Origin: Leguminivora glycinivorella
Lineage: Eukaryota; Arthropoda; Insecta; Lepidoptera; Tortricidae
Direction: 5' to 3'
Assembly: GCF_023078275.1 (NCBI RefSeq)
Contig: NC_062985.1
Location: forward strand, 4,464,001-4,528,000
DNA: 64,000 nt
Shown here: piece by piece, positions 22,081-32,850 of the stretch
Position numbering within the stretch: position 1 is the stretch's first letter
Layout: every line of letters begins with the position of its first letter
Notes under the pieces: generated by a model
What the model was told of the DNA's origin: nothing
Databases searched by the model: none
What the model saw: only the letters and a program-made list of their open reading frames with translations
Made by a program: the position numbers and the translations under genes

Positions 22081-22508
22081 TTTTTTCACCACACCAACTG
22101 GTAAAGGCTTACTTTGCTATTCGAATCATTTTATCCGCAAGAGTGCAAAGTAATTTCATACAAATTTTAACTTTATATCTGGAGCTGGCTGGTAGAATTT
22201 ACCTACTTATAAATGATGATTTTCAATCAAAACTATTAAATAAATTGATAGATTTGATTTAGTTTGATGTTTTATAGTCAGTATTCTGTTCGTGTTGGTG
22301 TGGTGAAAATTTTTGTGTTTCACTCGGCGGCACAGTTTGTTTAACCTTCGTGCCATGAAACCCTCACAGCGCTCAAGATTCCACTTCTCGAACCACTCGC
22401 TATTACGCTCGTGGTTCAATATTGAAATCTTTCGCTTGCTCGGGTATCAATATTGGCACGTGCGGTTAAACAACAACTTTACCCCCTTGTAAAACAAATA
22501 ACTATTTA
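22081..22508 (-). mobile_element. Family H element, copy 2
   Basis: Reverse orientation: TTCACCACACCAACTGG, TGGTGTGGTGAAAATTTTTG, CTTTCGCTTGCTCGGGTATC, AATATTGGCACGTGCGGTTA and CCCTTGTAAAACAAATAACT. About 428 bp. Confidence 0.75.
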
Positions 22509-23026
22509 GAACTTGGATAACTAACTGCAAGTAAGGTAAGTATGAGTTTTGTCTCAGACAATGTCGCTTGGCACAATAATTTGTACTTTAGGTGAATCGA
22601 AGCTGATTTGGTCTTGTAACGTCGATTGTCCTAATATTCCTACTGAAAAGAGGGAAAAATATCGGCTTCTGCGGTTAACTATAATTGGTATTATTTCTTC
22701 CCGCTCCAGCAACAGATAGCAACTAGGGTAACGACTTTTTTTTCAAAAAAATATTATAAAATGTCCAAAACTTTCACCGTGCATAATTTATTTATAACTT
22801 TATTGACTGTGGCGGTATGTTTTGACTTTTATCTTATTTTATGTTATGACACAGAATATATAATAGTGTTATGAGTTTTATGACCATGTCAAAGACATAC
22901 CTATAGGAATAAAGGTATACCTAACTGAGGTTAGTGCCTTAGTGGTCCTGAAAGCCAAGCAACAACTGAGTAAAACTTCATCATTGAAAATCTGGATTGA
23001 GTCTGTGCATGTATGTATTAATTTAG

Positions 23027-23642
23027 GGTTCCCTCTATTTGGCATAACTTTAATTGTCCGAAACGATTTTCGCATAACAGACTTCGCATAATTGATTTTC
23101 GCCGAATGTTAATTTGGCAGAAAACTTATTTGTCATAATCGAAAATAATACGAATAACACATTGTCCGAAAATAAGTTCGCATAATTCTGTTTACGCCGA
23201 TTGTTTTTATGAATAAAATTAATTCGCATAATTGTATTTGGCATATTTCTTAAAATCAGAATATCCACCCATACTAAATGCTGTTAAGAGAGTCGGTTTG
23301 GTTAGGTTAGAACTGCGACCTTAACAAATAAAACATTTTGTCAAGAATTTCGGTTAGGTTAGGTTAGAACTGCAACATTAATATAGTAGTATTACCTATG
23401 ATAAAAATTCTGCGTAGTAAATTTCCACTAAACCATGTTATGCAGAAATAATTTATACATAAAAACCATTCGGCTAATAACCTTTATGCATGAAATATAT
23501 TCGGACAAACAAAAATATGCCTAGACAAATTATACGTAACTATACTATGCCATAACAGATTATGCGATAAGTGAATTATGCCAATATAGATTATGCCAAA
23601 AAGAATTCTCGATTGTAAAATTATGCCAAAACAAGGGGAACC
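23027..23642. mobile_element. Motif-saturated inverted-repeat element (family J), copy 1
   Basis: GGTTCCCTCTATTTGGCATA at the left and TTATGCCAAAACAAGGGGAA at the right form imperfect terminal repeats. The inside is a dense series of diverged GCATAA/TTATGC and GGCA/TGCC words in both orientations, plus two copies of GGTTAGGTTAGAACTGC. It ends only 31 bp before exon 2. A relative is at 63465 to the window end. Confidence 0.65.
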
Positions 23643-23673
23643 ATTAATTTAATTTTGGTTTCATTGTTCACAG

Positions 23674-23775
23674 GTGATCGGTTTCCCCAACACCTACTCC
23701 TTCCTGAAGTACCGCCACAGCAAGCAGCGGCGCACGTACAGCGACTCATCACTAGCTCTTATCAAAGACAGAAGG
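23674..23775 (+). CDS. PCSK1-like: Convertase exon 2: middle of prodomain
   Basis: Codons 75-108, phase 0 at both ends, acceptor TTCACAG and donor GTAGGT. It continues the LGYLYGG end of exon 1 as VIGFPNTYSFLKYRHSKQRR, the usual prodomain order of Gly-rich turn, aromatic-Phe-Leu/Lys and a basic run. The basic run at residues 88-94 (R-H-S-K-Q-R-R) is the likely secondary prodomain cleavage site, which in this family releases the inhibitory propeptide after the first cut. The acceptor lies only 31 bp downstream of the end of an inverted-repeat element (23027-23642). Confidence 0.9.
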
Positions 23776-24214
23776 GTAGGTTTACTCTTTACTAGCTCTG
23801 AGAGCCTGGTACATTGGACGTCCGGGTTTTGGTACACGTGGTCCATTCATGTCCTCTTTTGAAACGAATGAGACGAAAACTTCTTATTTCTTTGAGGAGG
23901 TTTGGACCGGGGTCGCCGTACTTGCCAACCAAAGATTTGTATTTTTACTTACCCCGGTTCGGTTAGTCCAGTAGTCATCGTAAAAACCAATTCCCCAAAT
24001 TCTGTATGATATGTGGATAATGTTTATTTATCGACGATTGGTTACATTTTTTCTTACAATATATTGTGATGTATTTATTTGTGAGTCAGTTGTCAGTATG
24101 TCTGTCATTGTGGCAGAACATGTGTCAGTGGCCAGTTAGTTAATTTGATTTACCTTAGGGCCACTTGCACCAACGAAAATGGAGGGTTAACCCGAGGGTT
24201 AACCCATCATTTTA

Positions 24215-25496
24215 TAGCCTGACAAGATTTTATTTGACCCTGAAAGAGTGTCGCTACAAACCGCTTTCATATGGCAATAATGTTCGGACGTCATGTATAA
24301 TGGGGACAGCGTGTACTGGTTTCGCGTAAATATTTGTAGAAAATGAAAACAGGGTTTTAGAGAATCAAAGTTTAATAAGCATGGTTTAAATACTCGCTAC
24401 TTGTTTCCGTACAGCCTAAAATCCATGAATCTTGTGCCTTTATCCAAGTCGTCGATGTTTATTTTGTTTTTGCGTGGGACCTTGTTTTATACTAGTGTCA
24501 ATGATGTAACGGCTTCCTTATTTCTATAAATCATTTTCACGGCTGAGCTACAGACACCTTAAATAAGAACAAAAAATATATTAAGCTAAATCGAAATTAA
24601 ATATCAGTACAGGAGAACTGCACTATACATTGTCAGTACCGGACATGTCAACAACCGATTTCGGAACATTGTTATCGAAATACTGTGAAATCCTTCATCC
24701 TTTTTTAGGGTTCCGTAGTCAACTAGGAACCCTTATAGTTTCGCCATGTCTGTCTGTCCGTCCGTCCGTCCGTCCGTCCGTCCGTCCGTCCGTCCGCGGA
24801 TAATCTCAGTAACTGTTAGCACTAGAAAGCTGAAATTTGGTACCAATATGTGTATCAATCACGCCAACAAAGTGCAAAAATAAAAAATGGAAAAAAATGT
24901 TTTATTAGGGTACCCCCCCTACATGTAAAGTGGGGGCTGATATTTTTTTTCATTCCAACCCCAACGTGTGATATATTGTTGGATAGGTATTTGAAAATGA
25001 ATAAGGGTTTACTAAGATCGTTTTTTAATAATATTAGTATTTTCGGAAATAATCGCTCCTAAAGGAAAAAAAAGTGCGTCCCCTCCCCTCTAACTTTTGA
25101 ACCATAAGTTTAAAAAATATGAAAAAAATCACAAAAGTAGAACTTTATAAAGACTTTCTAGGAAAATTGTTTTGAACTTGATAGGTTCAGTAGTTTTTGA
25201 GAAAAATACGGAAAACTACGGAACCCTACACTGAGCGTGGCCCGACACGCTCTTGGCCGGTTTTGTTGTTAGTAATTTATCTCGTTAAGTATAATTATTT
25301 TCACTTTTTTAAATATTATTTTGGGCATATTTGCGATGAAACCGTTAGAAAATCTAAAATATTTACTTCTCGTTTACATCACTGACATTCAATGACTTTC
25401 GACGACGGGTGTCAAATATTAATCCTTGCCAGTAAAAGAAATTAGTTCAGCTGAAAATCCGCAACGTGGCGAGGGTCAAATAAAAACTAAAGGCTA
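24215..25496. mobile_element. Family B element, copy 2, interrupted
   Basis: TAGCCTGACAAGATTTTATT at the left and AGGGTCAAATAAAAACTAAA at the right. In reverse orientation its body matches copy 1 (18131-18854), for example TATGGCAATAATGTTCGGAC and GTACCGGACATGTCAACAAC. The match breaks at the T run at 24706 and resumes at 25261 as TTTTGTTGTTAG. Confidence 0.85.
24707..25260 (-). mobile_element. Family A element, copy 3
   Basis: AGGGTTCCGTAGTCAACTAG to CACGCTCTTGGCCGG, in reverse to copies 1 and 2, with a (GTCC)n array at 24746-24797. The uninterrupted family B copy gives the empty site (CCTTTTTTGTTGTTAG), so the insert is 554 bp and the target is a T run. Confidence 0.88.
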
Positions 25497-26618
25497 TATA
25501 TGGAATTTTACAGTTGACAGCCCACTAACCCTGAGTTAAGTGGTTGGTGCAAGTGGGCCTTAGAGTCACAGTACTCTAATTTTTAGAGTTTTGAATACAT
25601 CTGTGAGAAAAAGGTTGTTACCGAAAGAGTACATGTAAAAAGTAAACAATATTTGTTACCTTTTTAGATTTGGCATAGACAGACTCAATGTCACATGACT
25701 ATTATGACATAACATGCGCCAATTTGGTGAAAATGTGAAAATATTTTAAAGCTGCATTAATTAGACGAGTGACTGTGGAAATACTAGAAATTAAGGACTT
25801 TATGTTTGGTTAACCTCACGTGACTTGCATGTGACCACAGAATTAATAGTACAATGTGACGCATGAGATTTCCTTACACAGTTGTGATATTTATTCAATA
25901 AAAATAATAATATTATATTATACACGTTGATATTAATCTGAAGTACTTAGGAAGACTGTGTGCCGAAAGAGGATGAATAGTTAAAGTTATGCAGTGTAAG
26001 GGAACCCTACACATTTTTATGCGTTTTTTTCTAGATTGCATACAGATATCTTGAGGTTTAGGTATACTTACACTATACATAATATAATTTGTTATGTTAT
26101 CGTTCTACCTATATGTAAATTGGTTGAAATATCACGGTGTGATAAGCTGTTACGTTTCCAAACCAAAGTATCCAAACCAGTCACTCGAAAAAGTTTAGTG
26201 TCAGTGACGCAATGCGAAACTAGTCCTTGTCACTTCTGCAAGCCTGGTGTATTGGACGTCCGGGTATTGGTACACGTGGTCGGTATACCTGAAACCCGAA
26301 CCGGACCGAAAAACTGCATAAGTGCATACGTCAAAATATTCGAGGGTTTTAAAAAAGTTGGACTAAGGCACGCCACAGTCTTAAAATTCATAATTTTAAT
26401 AAAAAAAGACTGTCAGATCAATCTGAAAATTCATAATCTTAAAACACAAGGGTGTGTGTGGACAGTCGCGAAATTGTATGGCAGGAACTCCGTGCACTCG
26501 ATCTGATTTTTGTAAGATTATGATTTTTACAGATTATGAATTTTAAGACTAGACAGTTGCCGGCCTAATGCGTCTTATTTAACAGACACCTTCCTTATAT
26601 GATTTTAACCAATTGCAG

Positions 26619-26795
26619 ATAAGATGGGCAGAACCACTATTCTCCAAGTCGCGAGTGAAACGCTACCCGACCCCGGAACCAGATGCGTCTCTAGAGCGAG
26701 TGAAAAGGATAGACAAACAAGAGGAAAAGAGACAGAAGAGGGAGGTCGACAGGCCTCTGTTCAATGATGAGTTGTGGGGTGAAGAATGGTATTTG
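26619..26795 (+). CDS. PCSK1-like: Convertase exon 3: end of prodomain, autocatalytic sites, start of catalytic domain
   Basis: Codons 109-167, phase 0 at both ends, acceptor TTGCAG, donor GTAGGT. IRWAEPLFSKSRVKR aligns with the prodomain end of vertebrate PC1 (WAEQQYEKERSKR). A linker with two further multibasic sites follows, so three furin-type sites sit at residues 120-123 (RVKR), 135-138 (RVKR) and 146-149 (RQKR). After the last comes the catalytic-domain start LFNDELWGEEWYL, which matches the family pattern LFNDPxWxxQWYL. The linker is about 26 residues longer than in the vertebrate enzyme. Which site is the primary autocleavage site is not decided by sequence; the first aligns best and the last is closest to the mature domain. 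Confidence 0.92.
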
Positions 26796-26939
26796 GTAGG
26801 TTTTTTATATTCCGTTTTGTGTAAAAACTATTGCAAACAAGCGTCCTTGAGCTTACCGTAGGGATCTCTGCAAAAATATCCGTATTATTTATTGATGGTT
26901 CTACGTTCCAACAAGTATCTATCATTAAATTCATAAAAT

Positions 26940-27045
26940 TTATTTATACTTATAAAAAATATTATTGTATTTATACTTATAAAAAATGACGTGTAAAATA
27001 TCATATTTTATCAATAAAAAATCTGAATCTGAATCTGAATAAAAT
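26940..27045. repeat. Probable retrotransposon 3' tail in intron 3
   Basis: Two copies of TTTATACTTATAAAAAAT, then ATCAATAAAAAATC and three to four TGAATC units. An AATAAAA-like signal followed by a hexamer tail is typical of non-LTR 3' ends. No coding part is present. Confidence 0.5.
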
Positions 27046-27100
27046 AATAAGTCACGTGCAATTTTTATGTTACTGGCAACTATTTTATTGTACATTTCAG

Positions 27101-27247
27101 CAAGACTTACGCAACATACGGTCATTACACCGCCTGGATCTAAACGTGCTACCCGTGTACGCTATGGGGTACACCGGCCACGGGGTACGCGTGTCCGTAC
27201 TCGACGACGGTGTGGAACACAACCACACTGATCTGCGCGACAACTAT
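27101..27247 (+). CDS. PCSK1-like: Convertase exon 4: catalytic Asp exon
   Basis: Codons 168-216, phase 0 at both ends, acceptor ATTTCAG, donor GTGAGT. It carries the catalytic aspartate in the block VSVLDDGVEHNHTDL (D202 by alignment to the first Asp of the furin DDG). A glycosylation sequon (N-H-T) lies within the same block. TGHGVRVSVLDDG matches the family pattern TGxGVxVxxLDDG. Intron 3 before it is short (305 bp). Directly downstream are five decayed tandem copies of this exon (27319-28236). This copy is taken as the functional one because it alone keeps the acceptor, an open frame and the donor. Confidence 0.95.
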
Positions 27248-27318
27248 GTGAGTATACTACCTATGCCAAGCTAACGTGATCAATTGGTCAGTCACCTTTT
27301 GAATTGTGAATAACAAAA

Positions 27319-27468
27319 GGACTCACGCAACGTAAGTATGTACACCGTGCACTGTCTAGACCTAAACGTGCTAACCGTGTACGCTTTGGGTACACCGGCC
27401 ACGGGGTACGCGTGTCCGCACTCGACGACGGTGTGGAACACAATCACACTGATCTGCGCGACAACTAT
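27319..27468 (+). pseudogene. Decayed copy 2 of exon 4
   Basis: Closely similar to exon 4, especially the 3' half: the sequence coding LDDGVEHNHTDLRDNY and the GTGAGT donor are intact at the DNA level. The 5' part differs (CTCACGCAACGTAAGTA in place of the exon start), no acceptor AG with a pyrimidine tract is seen, and one base is lost near the middle (GCTTTGGGTACACC against GCTATGGGGTACACC), which shifts the frame. It begins 218 bp after exon 4. Confidence 0.85.
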
Positions 27469-27526
27469 GTGAGTATCTATACATTGCGAAGCTACATTGT
27501 CATTCACATGTTGACTATGAATTGTA

Positions 27527-27668
27527 AGACACACGTAAGTACACCACCTAGACCTGAACGTGCTACCCGTGTACGCTATGGGCTATGGGGCCGCGGGGTA
27601 CGCGTGTCGTGTCCGTATTCGACGCCGCGACGGCGTGGAGCACAACCACACTGATTTGCGCGACAAGC
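27527..27668 (+). pseudogene. Decayed copy 3 of exon 4
   Basis: Aligns to exon 4 from the 5' segment (CACACGTAAGTACACC) to GATTTGCGCGACAA. It has a changed centre (GGGCTATGGGGCCGCGGGG) and a small insertion around the Asp codons, where GTGTCGTGTCCGTATTCGAC replaces GTGTCCGTACTCGAC. The donor is lost. It shares with the other copies the AACGTAAGTA-type change at its 5' end. Confidence 0.75.
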
Positions 27669-27710
27669 TACATTGCTACATTGTCATTCACATGTTGACT
27701 ATGAATTGTA

Positions 27711-27850
27711 AGACTCACGCAACGTAAGTACACCGTCTGGACCTAAACGTGCTACCCGTGTACGTTATGAGGTACACCGGCCGCGGGGTACGCGTGTCCG
27801 TACTCGACGACGGTGTGGAACACAACCACACTAATCTACGCGGCAATTAT
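27711..27850 (+). pseudogene. Decayed copy 4 of exon 4
   Basis: The 3' two thirds read open in the parent frame (LDLNVLPVYVMRYTGRG and then VSVLDDGVEHNHTNL), so the catalytic block is still coded. The 5' part has a 5-bp loss relative to exon 4 and no acceptor, and the donor is weakened to GTGATT. It is preceded by the same ATGAATTGTAAGAC leader as copies 3 and 6. Confidence 0.8.
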
Positions 27851-27908
27851 GTGATTATACTAGGCCAAGCTAACATGGTCAGTCACCTTTTAATTGTGAA
27901 TTACAAAA

Positions 27909-28060
27909 GGACTCACGCAACGTAAGTAGGTACACCGTGCACTGTCTAGACCTAAACGTGCTAACCGTGTACGCTATGGGGTACACCGGCCACGGGGTAC
28001 GCGTATCCCCTACTCGACGACGGCGAGGAACATAACCACACTGATCTGTGCGACAACTAT
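27909..28060 (+). pseudogene. Decayed copy 5 of exon 4
   Basis: Very close to copy 2, including the leader ACAAAAGGACTCACGCAACG and the GTGCACTGTCTAGACC variant. The catalytic block is damaged (TATCCCCTACTCGACGACGG, then GGCGAGGAACATAACC). A GTAAGT donor remains at the end. Its likeness to copy 2 suggests it arose by duplication of an already decayed unit. Confidence 0.8.
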
Positions 28061-28112
28061 GTAAGTGTACAATGCGAAGACATTGTCATTCTCATGTTGA
28101 CTATGAATTGTA

Positions 28113-28236
28113 AGACTCATGCAACTTATAACGTAAGCATACCGTCTAGAGCAGAACGTGCTACCCGTGTACGCTATGGTTAGCGTACACTGGCTGCGGG
28201 GTACGGCGTCGAACACAACCACACTGATAATTATAC
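28113..28236 (+). pseudogene. Decayed copy 6 of exon 4
   Basis: The most degraded copy. Fragments such as AACGTGCTACCCGTGTACGC, GGCTGCGGGGTACG and GAACACAACCACACTGAT are recognisable, but most of the Asp-coding segment is deleted. It ends the array. Confidence 0.7.
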
Positions 28237-29586
28237 GATACGGGGCAACTGGTAGCTATGTGGGATGTGAGATGAGAGTAAATATGTCAATTTATCCAAT
28301 GGTCGTATTCAAGATAAACTATTGGATCTGTTTTAGATATTTATGAGATCTGTGTCAAAAATATTTATTTAATTAAATATTATTTATTCGACGTTCATAT
28401 GCGCATTGTAATATGCCTACTTGGAAAATAAATATTTCAATAGCTTGTAGAATATTCACTATTCCAGTTTTAAGATCAGATTCATATCTAAAACACATTG
28501 CATGGGTCAACATATTCGAATAGGTACGCCGAAAATCATGGATAGTATTATTTATCCGTTTTACAACTACGCTTTTTGGGTCGTAATAAGGGGTTACTCT
28601 TTCGTTGTTCTACTGTCCCAAATTTATCATATTTACTTTATCAAATTAGTTGTCATTGTCACCGAGTTTACGAATTTTGTAGTGTTTTGACGGTCGCCAC
28701 AGATTTAGATATTCAGTAGATGAAGTAAATAGCACCATTTGTATGGGAACCAAGCGTGCCGACTTTTTAGCTGTCACTGAGACGTCACGGTCGGCATTTA
28801 GTGATGGGAAAACCTAAACGATTCAAAGACACCAATGCCCCTCCGCCCCGCAACAATGCAGCCGTCTCTCTCGTACACATAGATTTTATATCTGTGGGCT
28901 CGCTCGCTCACTCCCCGCTCCCCTGCAAACTATCCCAAAAATCGAGTAGTATGACAAAAATATTCAAAGAGGGAGGTCACGCTCACGTCACGCTATTAAG
29001 CGGTTTCATTCTATCCACGCTTTTGGATACCTTCGCGTAATATTAATATCAAGTAAGTATTTTAAATATATTTGTTGACATTTTATAGAAACAAGAAAGA
29101 TTGTTACCATTGAAACGCCCAAATAAGAGACATAATCAATTCAGATAACCTAAAAATCGCAAATCGATTAACATGAATGGTATCGATTTTCTGACAGACG
29201 AATGATTTTCAACGGAGTGATTGAATAATTTTTGAATTAAATTTCAGAAATACATTTATTTAGTCGAAAAGCGGTTTTATCTTATACTTTTCCTATATGT
29301 TTACAGTATAGGTTAGGTACCTATACAGTATCAGTTTTAACTTTGTAAGCAAGCAGAATCATATTTAACTTTTTGTAGGCTATGGAAACAGCAAAGTCTC
29401 AAAAGAAAACCAGGGAAGACATATTTGAAGCCAAAAGAAAAGCTAGCCGAATACGTCATGAAAAACCAGTTTTTCCTTCCCATGGCTGCAATCCATTTTT
29501 CTTTTACGACCGGATCATGTGGGAAACTATAAGAAAGAGTGTTTTTAGACGTTATACTTATGTTGTATATGATTAAAATTATAATA
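28237..29586. other. Intron 4 stretch with no assignable feature
   Basis: AT-rich. A 79-codon open frame at 28801-29040 and a 64-codon one at 29382-29576 have no recognisable motif and no exon-like splice borders that I can support. Confidence 0.4.
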
Positions 29587-30034
29587 TTTTCACCACACCG
29601 ACTGATAAAAACTCTTGATTATTTGAAAACGGATAGCAAAAATTTCATTTTATCCACAAGAGTGCAAAGTATTTAAAAAAAAATGTAACTTGATGTCATA
29701 AGCTAGCTGGTAGAATTTACTAATATGTAAATGATAATTTTGAATCATACATATTGAATAAATTGATGGATTTTATTTAAGTAATTTGATATTTCATAGT
29801 GAGTAATTCGATTCAATTCGTGTTGGTGTAGTGAAAAATAATTGTGTTTTACTCGGTGGCAAAGTTTGTTCAACCTTCGTGCCTTGAAACCCTCACAACG
29901 CTCAAGATTCCACTTCTCGAACCACCACTTCGCGGTTTAATATTGGAATGTTTCGCTTGCTCGAGTATCAATATTGGCACGTGCGGTTAAACAACAACTT
30001 TGCTCCTTGTAAAACAAATACGTAACTATTTTAT
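29587..30034 (-). mobile_element. Family H element, copy 3
   Basis: TTTTCACCACACCGACTG to GTAAAACAAATACGTAACTA, in the same order as copy 2 with about 450 bp. It keeps AATATTGGCACGTGCGGTTA. Confidence 0.75.
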
Positions 30035-30039
30035 TAAAA

Positions 30040-31265
30040 TTAGAACACGAGTATATTTTTATTAATAACTACTAAATTGTGTTTTGTAATAGACAATAGT
30101 GTTTATCATTCGTCTGTTCGATTATCGATTACAAACGATTATTGATATTTATTGTAGAACGAACAACACTAGTCGCTAAATTTGACGGACGAATGAGAAA
30201 TGGGCTGTACTACGAAGTCGAAGCGATACGCGAGAGTATCGCTAGTGTCATATTCATCATCTCTTTAACACACATGGCCGATCAAACGCTTAAAGCAAAC
30301 GCAGCAATGCAATGTAAACGCCGGTTTGTAACGTAATTCTATAGTTACTTAGGTACATCCTTGGACGCATAAATAAAAATACGGAAAAAATGATTAAAAA
30401 TGAATTCACGCACAATATTATTTAAAAATTACTTACGTGTGATGGGAAATATGTTTTTGTTTTTGTGCGCTGGAAATATTTGGGCTGGTGCAGTTAATTA
30501 TCATGCAATGAGGCATTTTGTATTTTTTTTCTTACGTGCGGCTGCAACAGCTGACGTATGTGGACTGTCATTAGAAATGGCCATCTCAGTGGCTGCCACT
30601 GAGTTCGGACACGCGAAGTAGATACATTTGCTTCTTCTAGTGTATATTCATTTCTGTGACGGTCGCACTTGACCGACGACGCAAATTTAGCTCGCGAATT
30701 TTATGCTGCCTTAGTACCGGAGGAGCATTGGTAGCACCCTAGCTCGACCTAGACAATGGAATTGGAGCATCGGTGGCTGTATGCGTGTGCTTTCTTCGCG
30801 CTATGTGACGCTACTGACTGAGCGTCGAACATATTACATATTCCTAATTTGAAATTTAAAATGGCGTGTCCGGTTTTAAATAAATCCAGTGTAAACTGAA
30901 CTGTGAATTCGATATGATCTCAGCGGTGCTTGATGATGGTTTTCTGCAGCTTTGGCCTCGTTTAGTAAGCGATGGAAAACCTAACAGAGAACATTGATGC
31001 AAACTACGTATGTGTCATGAAATCCTAGTATTGCAGAGGGGTTCGTAGCACCAGTTAGTTACCCCAAGCACACTTTGGCCACTTTGGCCATCTTTGAAAG
31101 TGTTGCCATAGTTTAATGTGGTTAGTTACCAGTATTAAAAATGTTCAATTTAATAAAACATATTTCTTATAGAATCTTTATTCCAAAATACGCTTGCTTT
31201 TACATATTCTTTACAATTAAAATATCGTGTCGTATATACCTACAACTTTTGAACACAAAATACAA
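30040..31265. other. Intron 4 stretch with no assignable feature
   Basis: Short open frames only (for example 30142-30336 and 30400-30621), with no known motif. CACTTTGGCCACTTTGGCCA is a local duplication at 31071-31090. Confidence 0.4.
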
Positions 31266-31267
31266 TA

Positions 31268-31445
31268 TAACCTAACCTAACCACAAAATTAAAATTTTGA
31301 AAAACCCCCCGACCGCGACCTAGTGAACCGATTTTCATGAAGCATGGCTAAGAACACTCCCGACTAACTCAGCTTTCAGACAAAAAAACTAAATCAAAAT
31401 CGGTTCATCCGTTCGAGAGCTACGATGCCACAGACAGACACACAC

Positions 31446-31496
<51 letters not shown>

Positions 31497-31548
31497 TACA
31501 TACACACAGACACGTCAAACTTATAACACCGTTTTTGCGGGTTAAAAA
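31268..31548 (-). mobile_element. Family C element, copy 4
   Basis: ATAACCTAACCTAACCACAA, CCCCCCGACCGCGACCTAGT, GAGAGCTACGATGCCACAGA, a CAGA run of about 18 units and ACGTCAAACTTATAACACCG. Nearly full length. Confidence 0.75.
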
Positions 31549-31814
31549 ATATCTCCGTAAAATTAAAATGAAAGCATGCCAAACTGACAGTTCACGACTG
31601 ACTACATTACAACTTATGCTATCCTAGTAACAAAGAGGTGGCCGCAATGCCCGCGATGCTTCACGAGACTCGCCTATTGTGGACGTTTGTGTATAGAGGG
31701 CGCCGCTTGTCCTGGGATATTATGAAACCGTTCACTCAACTCTTCCGTCACGGACGGGCATGGAGAACCGCCGCGCCGTGGCTGGTCAGGTCAGGTCTGC
31801 TCGCGGACTTTTAA

Positions 31815-32780
31815 CATCCTATCCTGAGCAATTCCCGAAAAGTTTGTACATTTCAATCAGGTTTTGATAAAAATTGGTAGGCTGATAGAGTCCGTGATGC
31901 TGAGCAAGATCCAAGGTTTCCCAAAATGTCCTAGGTTGTTTGTATGAAACCTTCCCTTTTTGTTACCAGATTTCTATACATTTTCGGTAATTAAAAAGGA
32001 AAGTTCCATACAAAGAACCTAGGACATTTTGGGAAAAAGTAGTGGGTCTTGCTGAGCATCATGGACTCTTATCAGCCTATCAATTTTTATAAAAATCGGA
32101 GGGGATCCCTTTCTTCCCCATAAACTTATTGTTCAGAATTTCGTTAGTCATAAGTTGTTATTCATATATTTTGTGGTCATAAACATCACTAGTCATAATT
32201 TTTGTTACGAATAACGCTTAATAGTTCTAACATTAGCAACCCATCATATTGGATGCCATAACCTTAAAAGTCATAAAGTTGATGGGTGTAAATTTTTAAA
32301 GCATATCAATAATTATTCAGAAATATTATAAGCCATGGGAAGTTAATTATTAAGCTAAATTACAACTTACGAAAATGCAGACGAAAAAAACATTACAACA
32401 TTTTTTTATGGGAAACAATAGAGATCCTATTGAAGGCTATTAGTGACTTGTGATAAAGTCCTTAGAACAATTATTCCGAATAAGTTTATTTCCTTCAACA
32501 TTATGGATTTGTATAACTTGGTATAACTATGGACTTGGATTATTATGGCTAATACATTTTATGATTAACAATAACTATGACTTTCAAAAATCGGAACTAC
32601 AATTTCTAACGTTAATTTTATGACTAGTGATAATATGACTAAGATAAATTATGACGGAAACATTATGGATAGTAAAAAACGGACTTCAAAAAATATGGGA
32701 ACCAATCGAAACCCAAATCGGAGACGTGATCCAAATGTACAAACTTTTCGGGAATTGTTGTCCTATGATCGTAGGTATAC
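31815..32780. mobile_element. Foldback element hosting a motif-saturated insertion
   Basis: CAATTCCCGAAAAGTTTGTA near 31830 is mirrored by TACAAACTTTTCGGGAATTG near 32740. Inside the left half AAAATGTCCTAGGTTGTTTG pairs with CAAAGAACCTAGGACATTTT and GGCTGATAGAGTCC with GGACTCTTATCAGCC. Between about 32105 and 32680 lies a stretch dense in TCATAA/TTATGA words, which looks like a separate insertion. Confidence 0.6.
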
Positions 32781-32850
32781 CATACAGTATTGATGTAAGG
32801 TTTAAGAAAAGAAACTAAACAATACTGACGCTGGTATGGTAAGTACATAA

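Larger units (their letters stand above)
3293..23673 (+). other. Convertase intron 1 (20.4 kb)
   Basis: Lies between donor GTAAGT at 3293 and acceptor ACAG at 23673. It is filled by the transposable elements and tandem arrays listed separately. Stretches with nothing assignable are about 5440-5960, 7215-7500, 9300-12190, 20475-21285 and 21450-22080. Confidence 0.85.
24158..25559. mobile_element. PIF/Harbinger-like MITE hosting two nested insertions
   Basis: Starts GGGCCACTTGCACCAACGAA and ends GTTGGTGCAAGTGGGCC, flanked by TTA on both sides (24155-24157, 25560-25562). GGTTAACCC-type words follow the ends. It is a familiar lepidopteran MITE type. It is split by a family B element, itself split by a family A element. 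Confidence 0.85.
23776..26618 (+). other. Convertase intron 2
   Basis: Runs from donor GTAGGT to acceptor TTGCAG. It holds a three-level transposon nest at 24158-25559. The first 100 bp and a stretch near 26240-26290 share GCCTGGT(A/G)(C/T)ATTGGACGTCCG and ACACGTGGTC. Nothing else is recognised at 25565-26200 or 26300-26610. Confidence 0.8.
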
